64,000 nt of DNA from Zeimonas sp032027205 (GTDB lineage: Bacteria; Pseudomonadota; Gammaproteobacteria; Burkholderiales; Burkholderiaceae_E): assembly GCA_032027205.1 (NCBI GenBank), contig JAVSMN010000001.1, positions 682,001 through 746,000 on the forward strand, written 5' to 3'. The notes under the pieces are model-generated. The model was given only the letters and a program-made list of their open reading frames with translations, did no database searches and was not told the origin of the DNA. Within the stretch, counting starts at the first letter, position 1, and each line of letters begins with the position of its first letter. Shown in pieces: positions 1-7,913 of the stretch. A program made the translations under genes and the position numbers.

Positions 1-403
1 AGGAGTGAACGGCGTTTGCGATGTTCGCAGTGTCGAACTGCGCATCGGCGTATGGCAGCGCTGCAGCATCGGCATGCCGGATCTCGACGTTCGGTTGCGC
101 CGCAAAACGCCGGCGCGCGCCTGCCAGCATCGATTCGGCGTAGTCGATCGCCGCGATCGATCGTTCAGGCAACCGCTTCCACTTGCGCCACCTCAGCATC
201 AGTTCGAGCAATGTCCCGCTGCCGCAGGCAACTTCGAGATGCCGCGGGCCGAAATTCGGTCCGAAGAAGCGCAACTGGTTCCACAGCGTGCTGTTGTAGG
301 CAAAAGTCAGAATGAAGAAGCCACGTACGTCGTACCACCAAGGCGGCGCCGAGTACGCCTCGGCGATCTCGTCGCGGCTCTTTCCGGCGGATGAGGTTGG
401 CAT
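1..403 (-). CDS. Class I SAM-dependent methyltransferase (partial, C-terminus beyond left edge)
   Basis: Reading leftward from an ATG at 403, 134 codons stay open to the window edge, so only the N-terminal part is present. Residues 56-66 (HLEVACGSGTL) form the glycine-rich SAM-binding motif I of class I methyltransferases. A following acidic stretch (AIDYAESML) fits motif II, and HADAAALPYADAQFD around residues 113-127 resembles the UbiE/Methyltransf_11 pattern. GGAG five bases before the ATG supports the start. The substrate cannot be told from this fragment. It is divergent from the PEP-CTERM gene at 617, with 213 bases between them. Confidence 0.8.
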   Translation of the reverse strand, partial: MPTSSAGKSRDEIAEAYSAPPWWYDVRGFFILTFAYNSTLWNQLRFFGPNFGPRHLEVACGSGTLLELMLRWRKWKRLPERSIAAIDYAESMLAGARRRFAAQPNVEIRHADAAALPYADAQFDTANIANAVHS

Positions 404-560
404 CGTCACTCCGTTTCCTTAGATGACCGCCGCCACTTTGCCAGAATGCATTCGAGAGCCGAGAAGGGCGGCGACTGCTTGTCGAATAATTTTACGGTGA
501 CGGGTGAAAGAGCACTCGACGAAGATACTAAGACATTGATCTCTAATGGTTTCCTAAAGA

Positions 561-577
561 TGGCACGACAGTTGCTT
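561..577 (+). promoter_or_regulatory. Sigma-54 (RpoN) -24/-12 promoter of the PEP-CTERM gene
   Basis: TGGCACGACAGTTGCTT matches the sigma-54 consensus TGGCACG-N4-TTGCW. GG lies at 562-563 and GC at 574-575, exactly 10 bases apart. The expected transcription start, about 12 bases downstream, is near 587. This gives a short untranslated leader before the ATG at 617. Sigma-54 control is a known theme for PEP-CTERM proteins through the PrsK/PrsR two-component system. The enhancer-binding site itself was not located. Confidence 0.85.
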
Positions 578-616
578 CGGTAGAGTGCAGCACCGTCTCG
601 ATCCTTCGGAGCAACC

Positions 617-1384
617 ATGACTCTCAAAACTTTCGTCTCAGCAGCAGCGATCGCGGCCAGCGCTGTTTTGGCAGCCAGTTCGGCCAATGCGTTCCCGCAA
701 TTCACCGTCGACGCGACGGCATACGGCGGTACCACGTTCGAGGCCGACAAGATTACCGGCGGCTATAACGAGGTAATTACCTTCACCTCCGGGTCGACTT
801 TCGACCTCTCGTTGCTGGTGAACTTTGGCCAGTTCTTTAACGGGCCGACGAACGTTCTCGGCACGGGAATCAACAACGATTACCAGTTGTACGCGACGTT
901 TACCGGAAGTGGAACCTATTCCACGGTCGGCACCGAGACGTCGTTCAGCCTCGATCCCGGCGGTTCTCTGATGGTTTGGATTGATCCCAACATGGATACG
1001 ACGTTCTCGGCGCCGGCGACTGCCCTTCCATGGGGCGTAACCCCGGTTACGGGCGACGTACTGATTGCGACCGGCGCAGCGATCATTGGCAACGGCAGTC
1101 TGACGTGCTCCGGGAGCAACAACTGCGGGAGTTTCGGTCAAACCACGAGCTTCACTCTGACCGATCCCGCTGGAACGTCATTCTTCACCGTGCCGGCGCC
1201 GTTCTACGACATGGCGATCACTACTGGCCAGTTCAATGGCTTCCCGATCGTAGTGGGTGCGTCGCAACTCTTGAACGGTTCAGCTGACACAGTCTTTCAA
1301 CGCGTCCCCGAGCCCGGTACCTTGGCGTTGATCGGCTTGGCCGCTCTCGGCCTAGGCGCCGGAACACGCCGTCGCGCCAGCTAA
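617..1384 (+). CDS. PEP-CTERM sorting domain-containing exported protein
   Basis: This is a 255-residue secreted protein. Residues 1-25 are a Sec signal peptide ending ASSANA. The last 25 residues form a PEP-CTERM tripartite tail: VPEPGT, then a hydrophobic helix (LALIGLAALGLGAG), then a basic end (TRRRAS). That tail is the signal for exosortase (EpsH/XrtA) processing in exopolysaccharide-producing Gram-negative bacteria. The mature part is rich in Thr, Gly, Ser and Asn, as is usual for these surface proteins, and has two close cysteines (TCSGSNNCGSF). No enzymatic domain is recognised. CGGAG lies 5-6 bases before the ATG. The gene is monocistronic, with a consensus sigma-54 promoter upstream and a strong terminator downstream. 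Confidence 0.92.
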   Translation: MTLKTFVSAAAIAASAVLAASSANAFPQFTVDATAYGGTTFEADKITGGYNEVITFTSGSTFDLSLLVNFGQFFNGPTNVLGTGINNDYQLYATFTGSGTYSTVGTETSFSLDPGGSLMVWIDPNMDTTFSAPATALPWGVTPVTGDVLIATGAAIIGNGSLTCSGSNNCGSFGQTTSFTLTDPAGTSFFTVPAPFYDMAITTGQFNGFPIVVGASQLLNGSADTVFQRVPEPGTLALIGLAALGLGAGTRRRAS

Positions 1385-1402
1385 GTTCAGGCGGCACGCA
1401 CG

Positions 1403-1430
1403 AAAGGCCCCGAGCGATCGGGGCCTTTTT
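1403..1430. terminator. Bidirectional intrinsic terminator
   Basis: AAAGGCCCCGA (1403-1413) pairs perfectly with TCGGGGCCTTT (1418-1428) around the loop GCGA. T residues follow on the plus strand and an A run precedes, so the hairpin can end transcription both of the PEP-CTERM gene (+) and of the convergent ThiF-like gene (-). Confidence 0.9.
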
Positions 1431-1440
1431 CGTTCCAGCG

Positions 1441-2349
1441 TCAGATTGCGCCAGCGGCACCCCCCTGTGCTCGTCGCATCGCCGCCAGCTGGCGCCTGGC
1501 GATTACGATCGCGATGCGCTGAATCGGATTTCCGTTCCCGCCCGGCCGCCAGGTTCGCCTGACCCGGTTCCGGTAGGCGTCGAACTGCATCCCCCACGGA
1601 GCGCTCAGCACCTTGCCACGCTCCAGCAGAAGTTTCAGCGCCTCCGTCGCCGCGATCCCCGCACTCAATTCACAAGCCATCGCAGTGGAGGGGCCGCGGC
1701 GCGCGACGAGATCGACGGCGTCGGGATCGACGAGATAGCTTCGCTGCAGCATTGCCGGCGAAAGCCCGACGAGAAAGCGGATCGCAATCTCGTCTTCGTC
1801 GCAACCGTTCCAGCGGAAATACCGCTCGAAGCTCATGCCGCCCGGTACGAAGCTGAGCAGCGCAGCACCCATGCCGAGCGGTGCGACGGTGACTGCCGGG
1901 ATCCGCCTTCGTTCGCATTCGGCGAAGATCAGTTTGCGGGCTTCGAAGGCGAAGAAATCGAGTCCGTCGATGTAGAGGTCGGCGCCTTCGAGAAAGCGAT
2001 CGACGTTGCCTGAGTGGACACCGTCGTTCTGAACCTGGATCGAGACGTCCGGGTTGATCTGCTCCGCCATTTCGGCAAGCACCTGCGCCTTCGGCCTGCC
2101 CATTGTGCGCAGCATCGCGCCGGCCTGCCGATTCAGATTGACGATGTCGAAAGTATCGAAGTCGGAAACATTGAAGGCGCCGATGCCCAGCCGGGCCAGC
2201 GTGAGCAGATGCGCGCCACCCACCCCGCCCATCCCGGCGATCGCGACGCGCTTCGCGCGCAGCCTTGCCTGTTCGTCGCGAGTCACCCACCCGATGTTTC
2301 GGGAGAAGGCGCTCGAGTAGTTGAACGGGGCGGCGGTACTGTCGTTCAT
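1441..2349 (-). CDS. ThiF/MoeB/HesA-family adenylyltransferase (E1-like)
   Basis: 302 residues from an ATG at 2349. An in-frame TTG lies three codons upstream but is less likely; neither has a clear Shine-Dalgarno. A Rossmann ATP-binding motif GMGGVGG sits at residues 39-45, followed by the acidic VSDFDTFDIVNLNRQ typical of ThiF/MoeB/Uba enzymes, and by RPKAQVLAE. Family members adenylate the C-terminal glycine of a ubiquitin-like carrier or a peptide. I see no CxxC zinc pairs of the MoeB type and no rhodanese domain, and no ubiquitin-like partner gene is adjacent. The substrate is therefore open: sulfur carrier activation, tRNA t6A cyclisation (TcdA-like) or peptide modification are all possible. 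It ends against the bidirectional terminator and is divergent from the permease pair. Confidence 0.8.
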   Translation of the reverse strand: MNDSTAAPFNYSSAFSRNIGWVTRDEQARLRAKRVAIAGMGGVGGAHLLTLARLGIGAFNVSDFDTFDIVNLNRQAGAMLRTMGRPKAQVLAEMAEQINPDVSIQVQNDGVHSGNVDRFLEGADLYIDGLDFFAFEARKLIFAECERRRIPAVTVAPLGMGAALLSFVPGGMSFERYFRWNGCDEDEIAIRFLVGLSPAMLQRSYLVDPDAVDLVARRGPSTAMACELSAGIAATEALKLLLERGKVLSAPWGMQFDAYRNRVRRTWRPGGNGNPIQRIAIVIARRQLAAMRRAQGGAAGAI

Positions 2350-2461
2350 CACCGTCAATTATCGCAAGTCATGTCGGAAACCAGCGGGCGAGCGGACGAG
2401 CGGCGCCGCGCAGGCTGTCTCCGTGAACGGGTGCGAGGCCCGCCGCAGTACGATCCGCGTC

Positions 2462-3694
2462 ATGCATGCCCTGTTGGCAGATCTCCGCCTCGCGAGCCGT
2501 AACGTGTTCCGTCACTGGCGACGCTCGAGCTTCGCGCTCTCGGCCGTCGCGAGCGGCGTTACCGCGCTGCTGCTCGCCACCGGCTTCATCGAGTGGAACT
2601 TCTTCTTCTATCGGGAGTCGATGATCCGTTCGCAGCTCGGGCACCTGCAGATCCACCTCGCAGGCTACAGTGAAAAAGGAACCTCGGACCCTTACGCCTT
2701 CGTGTTCGAGTTGCCGAAACCCGAATCCGACGCCGTTTCAGCATTGAAACATGTGCGATCGATCGCGCCGCGCCTGTCGTTGCAGGGGCTCGTCAGCTTC
2801 GGCGACGCTACCCTGCCTTTCGTCGGCGAAGGGATCGATCCGCGCCACGAGGCCGAACCCGGGCAGAGCATTGTCGTTCGTGAAGGAAGAGATTTCGGGC
2901 CCGACGACCGCAATGCCGTCACGCTTGGTTCCGGACTCGCATCGAACATCGGCGTTCACCCCGGCGAGCGCGTCGTGATGATGCTCAACAGTCCGGGGGG
3001 CGGCATCAACGCCATCGAGGCGGAGGTGAAAGGGACCTTCACGACCGTCAGCAAGGCCTTCGACGATGCGGCACTACGCCTGCCGCTGGCGGACGCTCAG
3101 CGGCTCGCGCGCGTGCAGGGCGCGCAAAGCTTCGTGGTGTTCCTCGACGACACCGCACGCACGCAGGAAGCGGTCGATGCAGTGCGCGCGATCCTGCCCG
3201 CCGATCGCTACGAGGTCGTGCCGTGGTGGGAGCGTGCGGACTTCTACAACAAGAGCGCGGCGCTCTTCGGCAAGCAGGTGGGCTTCATGAAGGTCGTGAT
3301 CGGCCTGCTGATCGTGCTGCTGATCTCGAATACGCTGACGATGAGCGTGCTCTCGCGCACGGGGGAAATCGGAACGGCGATGGCGCTCGGGGCCGATCGA
3401 TGTTCGGTGCTGCGCCGCTTCGTGCTCGAGGGAGCGGTCGTCGCGATCGCCGGTGCCGTGCTCGGTGCACTGCTCGGTCTCGCGATCGCGGCCCTGATCT
3501 CGGCGATCGGTATTCCGGTTCCGCCCCCGCCGGGCATGAGCCACGGCTACACCGGCGAGATCCTCGTCACGCCGTCGATGATCGTCGACGCGATCGTCCT
3601 CGCCGTCGTCACGACGCTCGCGGCGAGCGCGTACCCGGCATGGAAGGCATCGCGCATGGTCATTGTCGATGCGTTGCGGCACAACCGTGCGTGA
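2462..3694 (+). CDS. FtsX-like ABC transporter permease (first of a pair)
   Basis: 410 residues from the ATG at 2462, which opens with the family-typical MHALLADLRLASRNVFRHWRRS. The frame is open further upstream, but that part overlaps the divergent ThiF-like gene and has no membrane-protein character. Layout is MacB/LolC type: one N-terminal membrane helix (about 25-45), a large periplasmic MacB-PCD domain (about 50-270), then a C-terminal FtsX domain with three helices (IGLLIVLLISNTLTMSV onward). The signature TGEIGTAMALGADR and the conserved IGIPVPPPPG loop are shared with the next gene. Such permeases export lipoproteins, lipids or peptides in a mechanotransmission mode and need a LolD/MacB-type ATPase, which is not encoded nearby. 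Confidence 0.85.
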   Translation: MHALLADLRLASRNVFRHWRRSSFALSAVASGVTALLLATGFIEWNFFFYRESMIRSQLGHLQIHLAGYSEKGTSDPYAFVFELPKPESDAVSALKHVRSIAPRLSLQGLVSFGDATLPFVGEGIDPRHEAEPGQSIVVREGRDFGPDDRNAVTLGSGLASNIGVHPGERVVMMLNSPGGGINAIEAEVKGTFTTVSKAFDDAALRLPLADAQRLARVQGAQSFVVFLDDTARTQEAVDAVRAILPADRYEVVPWWERADFYNKSAALFGKQVGFMKVVIGLLIVLLISNTLTMSVLSRTGEIGTAMALGADRCSVLRRFVLEGAVVAIAGAVLGALLGLAIAALISAIGIPVPPPPGMSHGYTGEILVTPSMIVDAIVLAVVTTLAASAYPAWKASRMVIVDALRHNRA

Positions 3695-3701
3695 GCCGCC
3701 G

Positions 3702-4913
3702 ATGCTGAAGCTCGCCCTGCGCAACGTTTCGCGCCAGAAGGGCCGGACACTGGCCACGCTCGCTGCGGTCGCCTTCGGCGTCGCCGCCCTGATCCTGGGT
3801 GGCGGCTTCGTTCGTGACCTGTACGCGCAACTCGGCGAAGCGCTGATCCACTCGCAGTCGGGGCATATCCAGCTCGCTCGCGCCGATTTCTTCAGCAGCG
3901 GCTCGCGCTTCCCGGAGAAATATCGGCTCGACGACGCGGCACACCTCGCCGGGCAGATCGCACAGCAGCCCGAGGTCGCGCAGGTGCTGATGCGCACCCA
4001 GTTCTCCGCGCTGCTCAACAACGGACACACCGACTGGCCGGTCGTCGGCGAAGGCGTTCAGCCCGAACAGGAGGCTCGGCTCGGCAGCTACTTGAAAATC
4101 CTCGAAGGACGATCGCTCGCAGCGGCCGACGCGTTCGGCGTGATGATCGGCGACGGCGTCGCGAAGGCGCTCGACGTCGGACCTGGCGATCGCGTGACGC
4201 TGCTGTCGAACACCGTCGACGGCGCGCTGAACACGCTCGACTTCGAGATCATCGGCATATTCCAGACCTTCTCGCGGGATTTCGACGCGCGCGCCGTGCG
4301 TATCCCGCTCGAGGCCTCGCAGGAACTCGTCGGCGCCGATGGCGCGAACACGCTCGTCGTCGAACTGAAGCGCACCGCGAACACCGACCGCTTCGCCGAC
4401 GCGCTCGGTGCACGCTTCGCGGGTCAACCGATCGAGGTGCGAACCTGGGTTCAGTTGAACGATTTCTTCGAGAAGACCGTGCAGTTGTACGAAACGCAGT
4501 TCGGCGTGCTTCAGCTGATCATCCTCGCAATGGTGCTGCTCGGGGTGGCGAACAGCGTGAACATGAGCGCCTTCGAGCGCATCGGCGAGTTCGGAACGAT
4601 GCGTTCGCTCGGCAGCCGCTCGCGCGAGATCTTCGGCCTCGTCGTCGTCGAGAGCGCCCTGCTCGGACTCGCCGGCGCTCTGCTCGGCTGCGTTCTCGGC
4701 GCACTGCTCGCCGTCGTGGTTTCGGCGATCGGCATTCCGATGCCTCCGCCGCCGAACGCGAATGCCGGCTACCGTGCCGCGATCCGGCTCGCCCCCGATC
4801 TCGTCCTCTGGTCGGCGGTCGTGGGCTTCGCCGGCGCGGTGCTTGCGTCGCTCGTCCCGGCGGCGCGGGTCACTCGCATTCCGGTCGTCGATGCGCTGCG
4901 CTACAACGTCTAG
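3702..4913 (+). CDS. FtsX-like ABC transporter permease (second of a pair)
   Basis: 403 residues, starting at an ATG seven bases after the previous stop and translating MLKLALRNVSRQKGRT. It is a paralogue of the preceding permease, with an N-terminal helix (LATLAAVAFGVAALILGGGF), a MacB-PCD periplasmic domain, and three C-terminal helices. It keeps the FtsX signature IGEFGTMRSLGSRSREI and the IGIPMPPPPN loop. The two are presumably the two halves of a heterodimeric LolCE-like permease. Downstream is glnS, unrelated and with its own start region. No ATPase or lipoprotein partner is in the window. Confidence 0.85.
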   Translation: MLKLALRNVSRQKGRTLATLAAVAFGVAALILGGGFVRDLYAQLGEALIHSQSGHIQLARADFFSSGSRFPEKYRLDDAAHLAGQIAQQPEVAQVLMRTQFSALLNNGHTDWPVVGEGVQPEQEARLGSYLKILEGRSLAAADAFGVMIGDGVAKALDVGPGDRVTLLSNTVDGALNTLDFEIIGIFQTFSRDFDARAVRIPLEASQELVGADGANTLVVELKRTANTDRFADALGARFAGQPIEVRTWVQLNDFFEKTVQLYETQFGVLQLIILAMVLLGVANSVNMSAFERIGEFGTMRSLGSRSREIFGLVVVESALLGLAGALLGCVLGALLAVVVSAIGIPMPPPPNANAGYRAAIRLAPDLVLWSAVVGFAGAVLASLVPAARVTRIPVVDALRYNV

Positions 4914-5005
4914 TGCCATCGGTGGGAGAGACGATCGCGCAGTGCCTCCTCGGCGATCACGCGTCGATACAATTGAGGGTTATTCAAGATCCATCTCGCA
5001 ACTCC

Positions 5006-6805
5006 ATGACCGACGTCCCGGCCGAAGCTCGAAATCCCTCGCACGACGCCGGTCCGGCACCCAGCCACTTCATCCGCGCGATCATCCAGGACGACCTGCG
5101 GACGAACAGGCACGCTGGCCGCCCGTGGGCCGGCCGCCCCGGCCCGCTCGCCGCGCAGTACGGCGCGCCAGTCGATCCCGCCCCCATCCGCACCCGCTTC
5201 CCTCCGGAACCCAACGGCTACCTGCACATCGGCCACGCGAAGTCGATCTGCCTGAACTTCGGCCTGGCCGCCGAATACGCCGGCCGGTGCCACCTGCGCT
5301 TCGACGACACGAACCCGGAAAAGGAAGAGCAGGAATACGTCGACTCGATCATCGAGGCCGTGCACTGGCTCGGCTTCGAATGGAAGGACGCGCAGGAAGA
5401 CAACCTCTATTTCGCCAGCGACTACTTCGACTGGTTCTACGAGATGGCCGAGTGGCTCGTACAGGCAGGCCACGCCTACGTAGACTCGCAGAGCGCCGAC
5501 GAGGTGCGCGCGCACCGCGGCACGCTCACCGAGCCGGGACGCAACTCGCCGTTTCGCGACCGCTCACCCGACGAAAACCTGCGCCTGCTGCGCGAGATGC
5601 GCGGCGGCAAGCATGCAGAAGGCACGCAACTGCTGCGCGCGAAGATCGACATGGCCTCGCCGAACGTGAACCTGCGCGACCCGGCGCTCTATCGGATCCG
5701 CTTCGCCGAGCACCATCGCACCGGCGAGCGATGGTGCCTGTACCCGATGTACGACTACGCGCATCCGATCGAGGACGCGCTGGAGAACATCACGCACTCG
5801 CTGTGCACGCTCGAGTTCGAGGATCATCGGCCGCTGTACGAATGGCTGCTCGAGCGGCTGGCCGAGGGCGGCTTCTTCGCGCGACCGCTGCCGCAGCAGA
5901 TCGAGTTCGCGCGGCTCAATCTCGAATACACAATCACGAGCAAGCGCAAGCTGCAGGCGCTCATGCGCAGCGGCGCGGTGGACGGCTGGGACGACCCGCG
6001 GATGACGACGATCGCGGGCCTGCGCCGGCGCGGCTATTCGCCCGAGTCGATTCGCCTGTTCTGCGAGCGGATCGGCGTGACGAAGTCGGACGCGTGGATC
6101 GAGATGAGCGCGCTCGAGCAGGCGCTGCGCGACGACCTCGAGCCGAAAGCGCCGCGCGCGGCGGCGGTGCTCGATCCTTTGAGGCTCGTGATCGACAACT
6201 GGCCCGAGGATCGGGTGGAAGACTGCGAGGCGCCGGTACATCCGCAGCAACCCGAACTCGGCCGGCGGCACTTTCCGTTCGCGCGCGAGCTGTGGATCGA
6301 GCGCGAGGATTTCGTCGAGGCGCCGCCGAAGGGCTTCTTCAGGCTCTATCCGGGCAACCGCGTGCGCCTGCGCTACGGCTACGTCGTCGAGTGCACCGGC
6401 TGCGAGAAAGACACCGACGGCAACGTCGTCGCCGTCCACGCGAACGCCTTCCTCGATTCGAAGTCGGGAACGCCAGGGGCCGATGCATACAAGGTGAAGG
6501 GCAACCTGCACTGGGTGGCGGCTCGTGCGGCCGTCGATGCGGAGGTGCGGCTGTACGAGCGCCTCTTCACGGAAGCGCAGCCGGGGGCGGGCGGAACCGA
6601 CCCGCTTGATTCGCTGAACACGCAGTCCAAGAGCGTGGTGCAAGCGAAGCTGGAGCCGGGCCTGGCCGAGGCCCGAGCGGAGTCACGCTGGCAGTTCGAA
6701 CGGCACGGGTACTTCGTGGCGGATCGCGTCGATCATCGGGCGGGGCGACCAGTGTTCAACCGGGCGGTGAGCCTGAAGGATTCGCGGGGCGGGGCGAGGC
6801 GCTAA
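5006..6805 (+). CDS. glnS: Glutamine--tRNA ligase
   Basis: 599 residues; cytoplasmic class I aminoacyl-tRNA synthetase charging tRNA-Gln. The HIGH motif is at residues 74-77 in PPEPNGYLHIGHAKS. The KMSKS-like loop reads TITSKRKLQAL, and the anticodon-binding beta-barrel domains follow residue 340. The start ATG at 5006 gives MTDVPAEARN and then the conserved NFIR-like element (HFIRAIIQDDL). Compared with E. coli GlnRS there is an additional stretch of about 25 residues, rich in Gly, Pro, Arg and Ala (about 33-59), between DDLRTN and IRTRFPPEP. A TACAAT hexamer at 4968-4973 could be the -10 box, with no good -35. Presence of GlnRS indicates direct charging rather than reliance on GatCAB for tRNA-Gln. 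Confidence 0.96.
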   Translation: MTDVPAEARNPSHDAGPAPSHFIRAIIQDDLRTNRHAGRPWAGRPGPLAAQYGAPVDPAPIRTRFPPEPNGYLHIGHAKSICLNFGLAAEYAGRCHLRFDDTNPEKEEQEYVDSIIEAVHWLGFEWKDAQEDNLYFASDYFDWFYEMAEWLVQAGHAYVDSQSADEVRAHRGTLTEPGRNSPFRDRSPDENLRLLREMRGGKHAEGTQLLRAKIDMASPNVNLRDPALYRIRFAEHHRTGERWCLYPMYDYAHPIEDALENITHSLCTLEFEDHRPLYEWLLERLAEGGFFARPLPQQIEFARLNLEYTITSKRKLQALMRSGAVDGWDDPRMTTIAGLRRRGYSPESIRLFCERIGVTKSDAWIEMSALEQALRDDLEPKAPRAAAVLDPLRLVIDNWPEDRVEDCEAPVHPQQPELGRRHFPFARELWIEREDFVEAPPKGFFRLYPGNRVRLRYGYVVECTGCEKDTDGNVVAVHANAFLDSKSGTPGADAYKVKGNLHWVAARAAVDAEVRLYERLFTEAQPGAGGTDPLDSLNTQSKSVVQAKLEPGLAEARAESRWQFERHGYFVADRVDHRAGRPVFNRAVSLKDSRGGARR

Positions 6806-6842
6806 GCTCCGGCGCTCGGTGCGACGTACGGGCGAGCCAGCG

Positions 6843-7490
6843 TCAGCCCCCAGCCACCCCATCCCCCACAAACGGATTCCCCGCCCGCTCGTCCCCGAAC
6901 GTCGACACCGGCCCGTGCCCCGGCACGAAGGTCACGTCGTTACCGAGCGGCCATAGCTTGCCCTTGATGGATTCGATCAGCGTCGCATGGTCGCCGCGCG
7001 GGAAATCGGTGCGGCCGATCGAACCCTGGAACAGCACGTCACCGACGATCGCCACGCGCCGTTTCGGGTGAAAGAAGACAACGTGCCCCGGCGTGTGTCC
7101 GGGCGTGTGCAGCACCTCGAGCGTCTGCCGGCCGAACGAGACGGTGTCGCCGTCGACGAGCCAGCGGTCGGGCTCGAAGCTCGCGGCGCCGCGCATGCCG
7201 AACATCTGCCCCTGCTCGCCGAGTTGCGCGATCCAGAAGCGGTCTTCCTCGTGCGGGCCTTCGATCGGCACGCCGTGCCGTTGCGCGAAGACGCCCGCCT
7301 GTCCGCAGTGGTCGATGTGGCCGTGCGTAAGCAGCACCTTCTCGAGGCGCGCACCCTGCGCGGTCAGCGCCGCCTCGATGCGGTCGAGATCGCCGCCCGG
7401 GTCGACGACGGCGGCGCGCAGCGTTTCCTCGCAGACGAGCACCGAGCAGTTCTGCTGGAACGGCGTGACCGGAACGACGAGCACCTTCAT
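6843..7490 (-). CDS. MBL-fold metallo-hydrolase (glyoxalase II-like)
   Basis: 215 residues. The zinc-binding signature THGHIDHCGQ gives H56, H58, D60 and H61. Further ligands are in HTPGHTPGH (128-136), GDVLF (D151) and the C-terminal PGHGP. The arrangement matches the YcbL/GloB-like group of small single-domain metallo-beta-lactamase-fold hydrolases, which often act on glutathione thioesters. The start ATG at 7490 overlaps the stop of the upstream DUF2237 gene as ATGA, so the two are co-translated. It converges on glnS with 37 bases between. Confidence 0.9.
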   Translation of the reverse strand: MKVLVVPVTPFQQNCSVLVCEETLRAAVVDPGGDLDRIEAALTAQGARLEKVLLTHGHIDHCGQAGVFAQRHGVPIEGPHEEDRFWIAQLGEQGQMFGMRGAASFEPDRWLVDGDTVSFGRQTLEVLHTPGHTPGHVVFFHPKRRVAIVGDVLFQGSIGRTDFPRGDHATLIESIKGKLWPLGNDVTFVPGHGPVSTFGDERAGNPFVGDGVAGG

Positions 7491-7867
7491 TGGCCGCTCC
7501 ACGCATGCGCGCGCAGCGCGTCGATCGGAACGACGCGCAGCGCCGCCTCGTGCGTGGCTTCGAGGACGACCGGAGGCGCGGCGCCCGCCCGCCACGCTTC
7601 GAGCCAGCGCGCCGCGCACAGGCACCAACGATCGCCCGGCTTCAGGCCGGCGAAGCGCCATTCGGGTCGTGGGGTGACGAGGTCGTTGCCGTGTGCGACC
7701 GAGAACGCGAGGAAGGCCTCGTCGACGCGCACGCAAACCGTGTGCTGCCCGAGGTCCTCGCTGTCGGCTTCGCAACAGCCGGTGCGAAGGAATCCAGTGA
7801 GGGGATCGTAGGAGCAGGCGAGCAGCGGCCCGCCGAGCACGTTGCGGGAGGGAATCGTCTCGATCAT
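7487..7867 (-). CDS. DUF2237 family protein
   Basis: 126 residues. It begins MIETIPSRNVLGGPL and contains the conserved cores GFLRTGCCEADSEDLGQHTVC and NDLVTPRPEWRF-GLKPGDRWCLC that define DUF2237, a small protein family of unknown function. Several conserved cysteines (CC, CxCA) are visible. The ATG at 7867 was chosen because upstream sequence in the same frame is low-complexity and overlaps the divergent amidase promoter. It is translationally coupled (ATGA) to the MBL hydrolase. The 46-base gap to the divergent amidase gene must hold both promoters. Confidence 0.85.
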   Translation of the reverse strand: MIETIPSRNVLGGPLLACSYDPLTGFLRTGCCEADSEDLGQHTVCVRVDEAFLAFSVAHGNDLVTPRPEWRFAGLKPGDRWCLCAARWLEAWRAGAAPPVVLEATHEAALRVVPIDALRAHAWSGQ

Positions 7868-7913
7868 CGATGCGGTGCGGCTGGTGTCCCCGTCTCTTAT
7901 ACCATCGCCTCCG

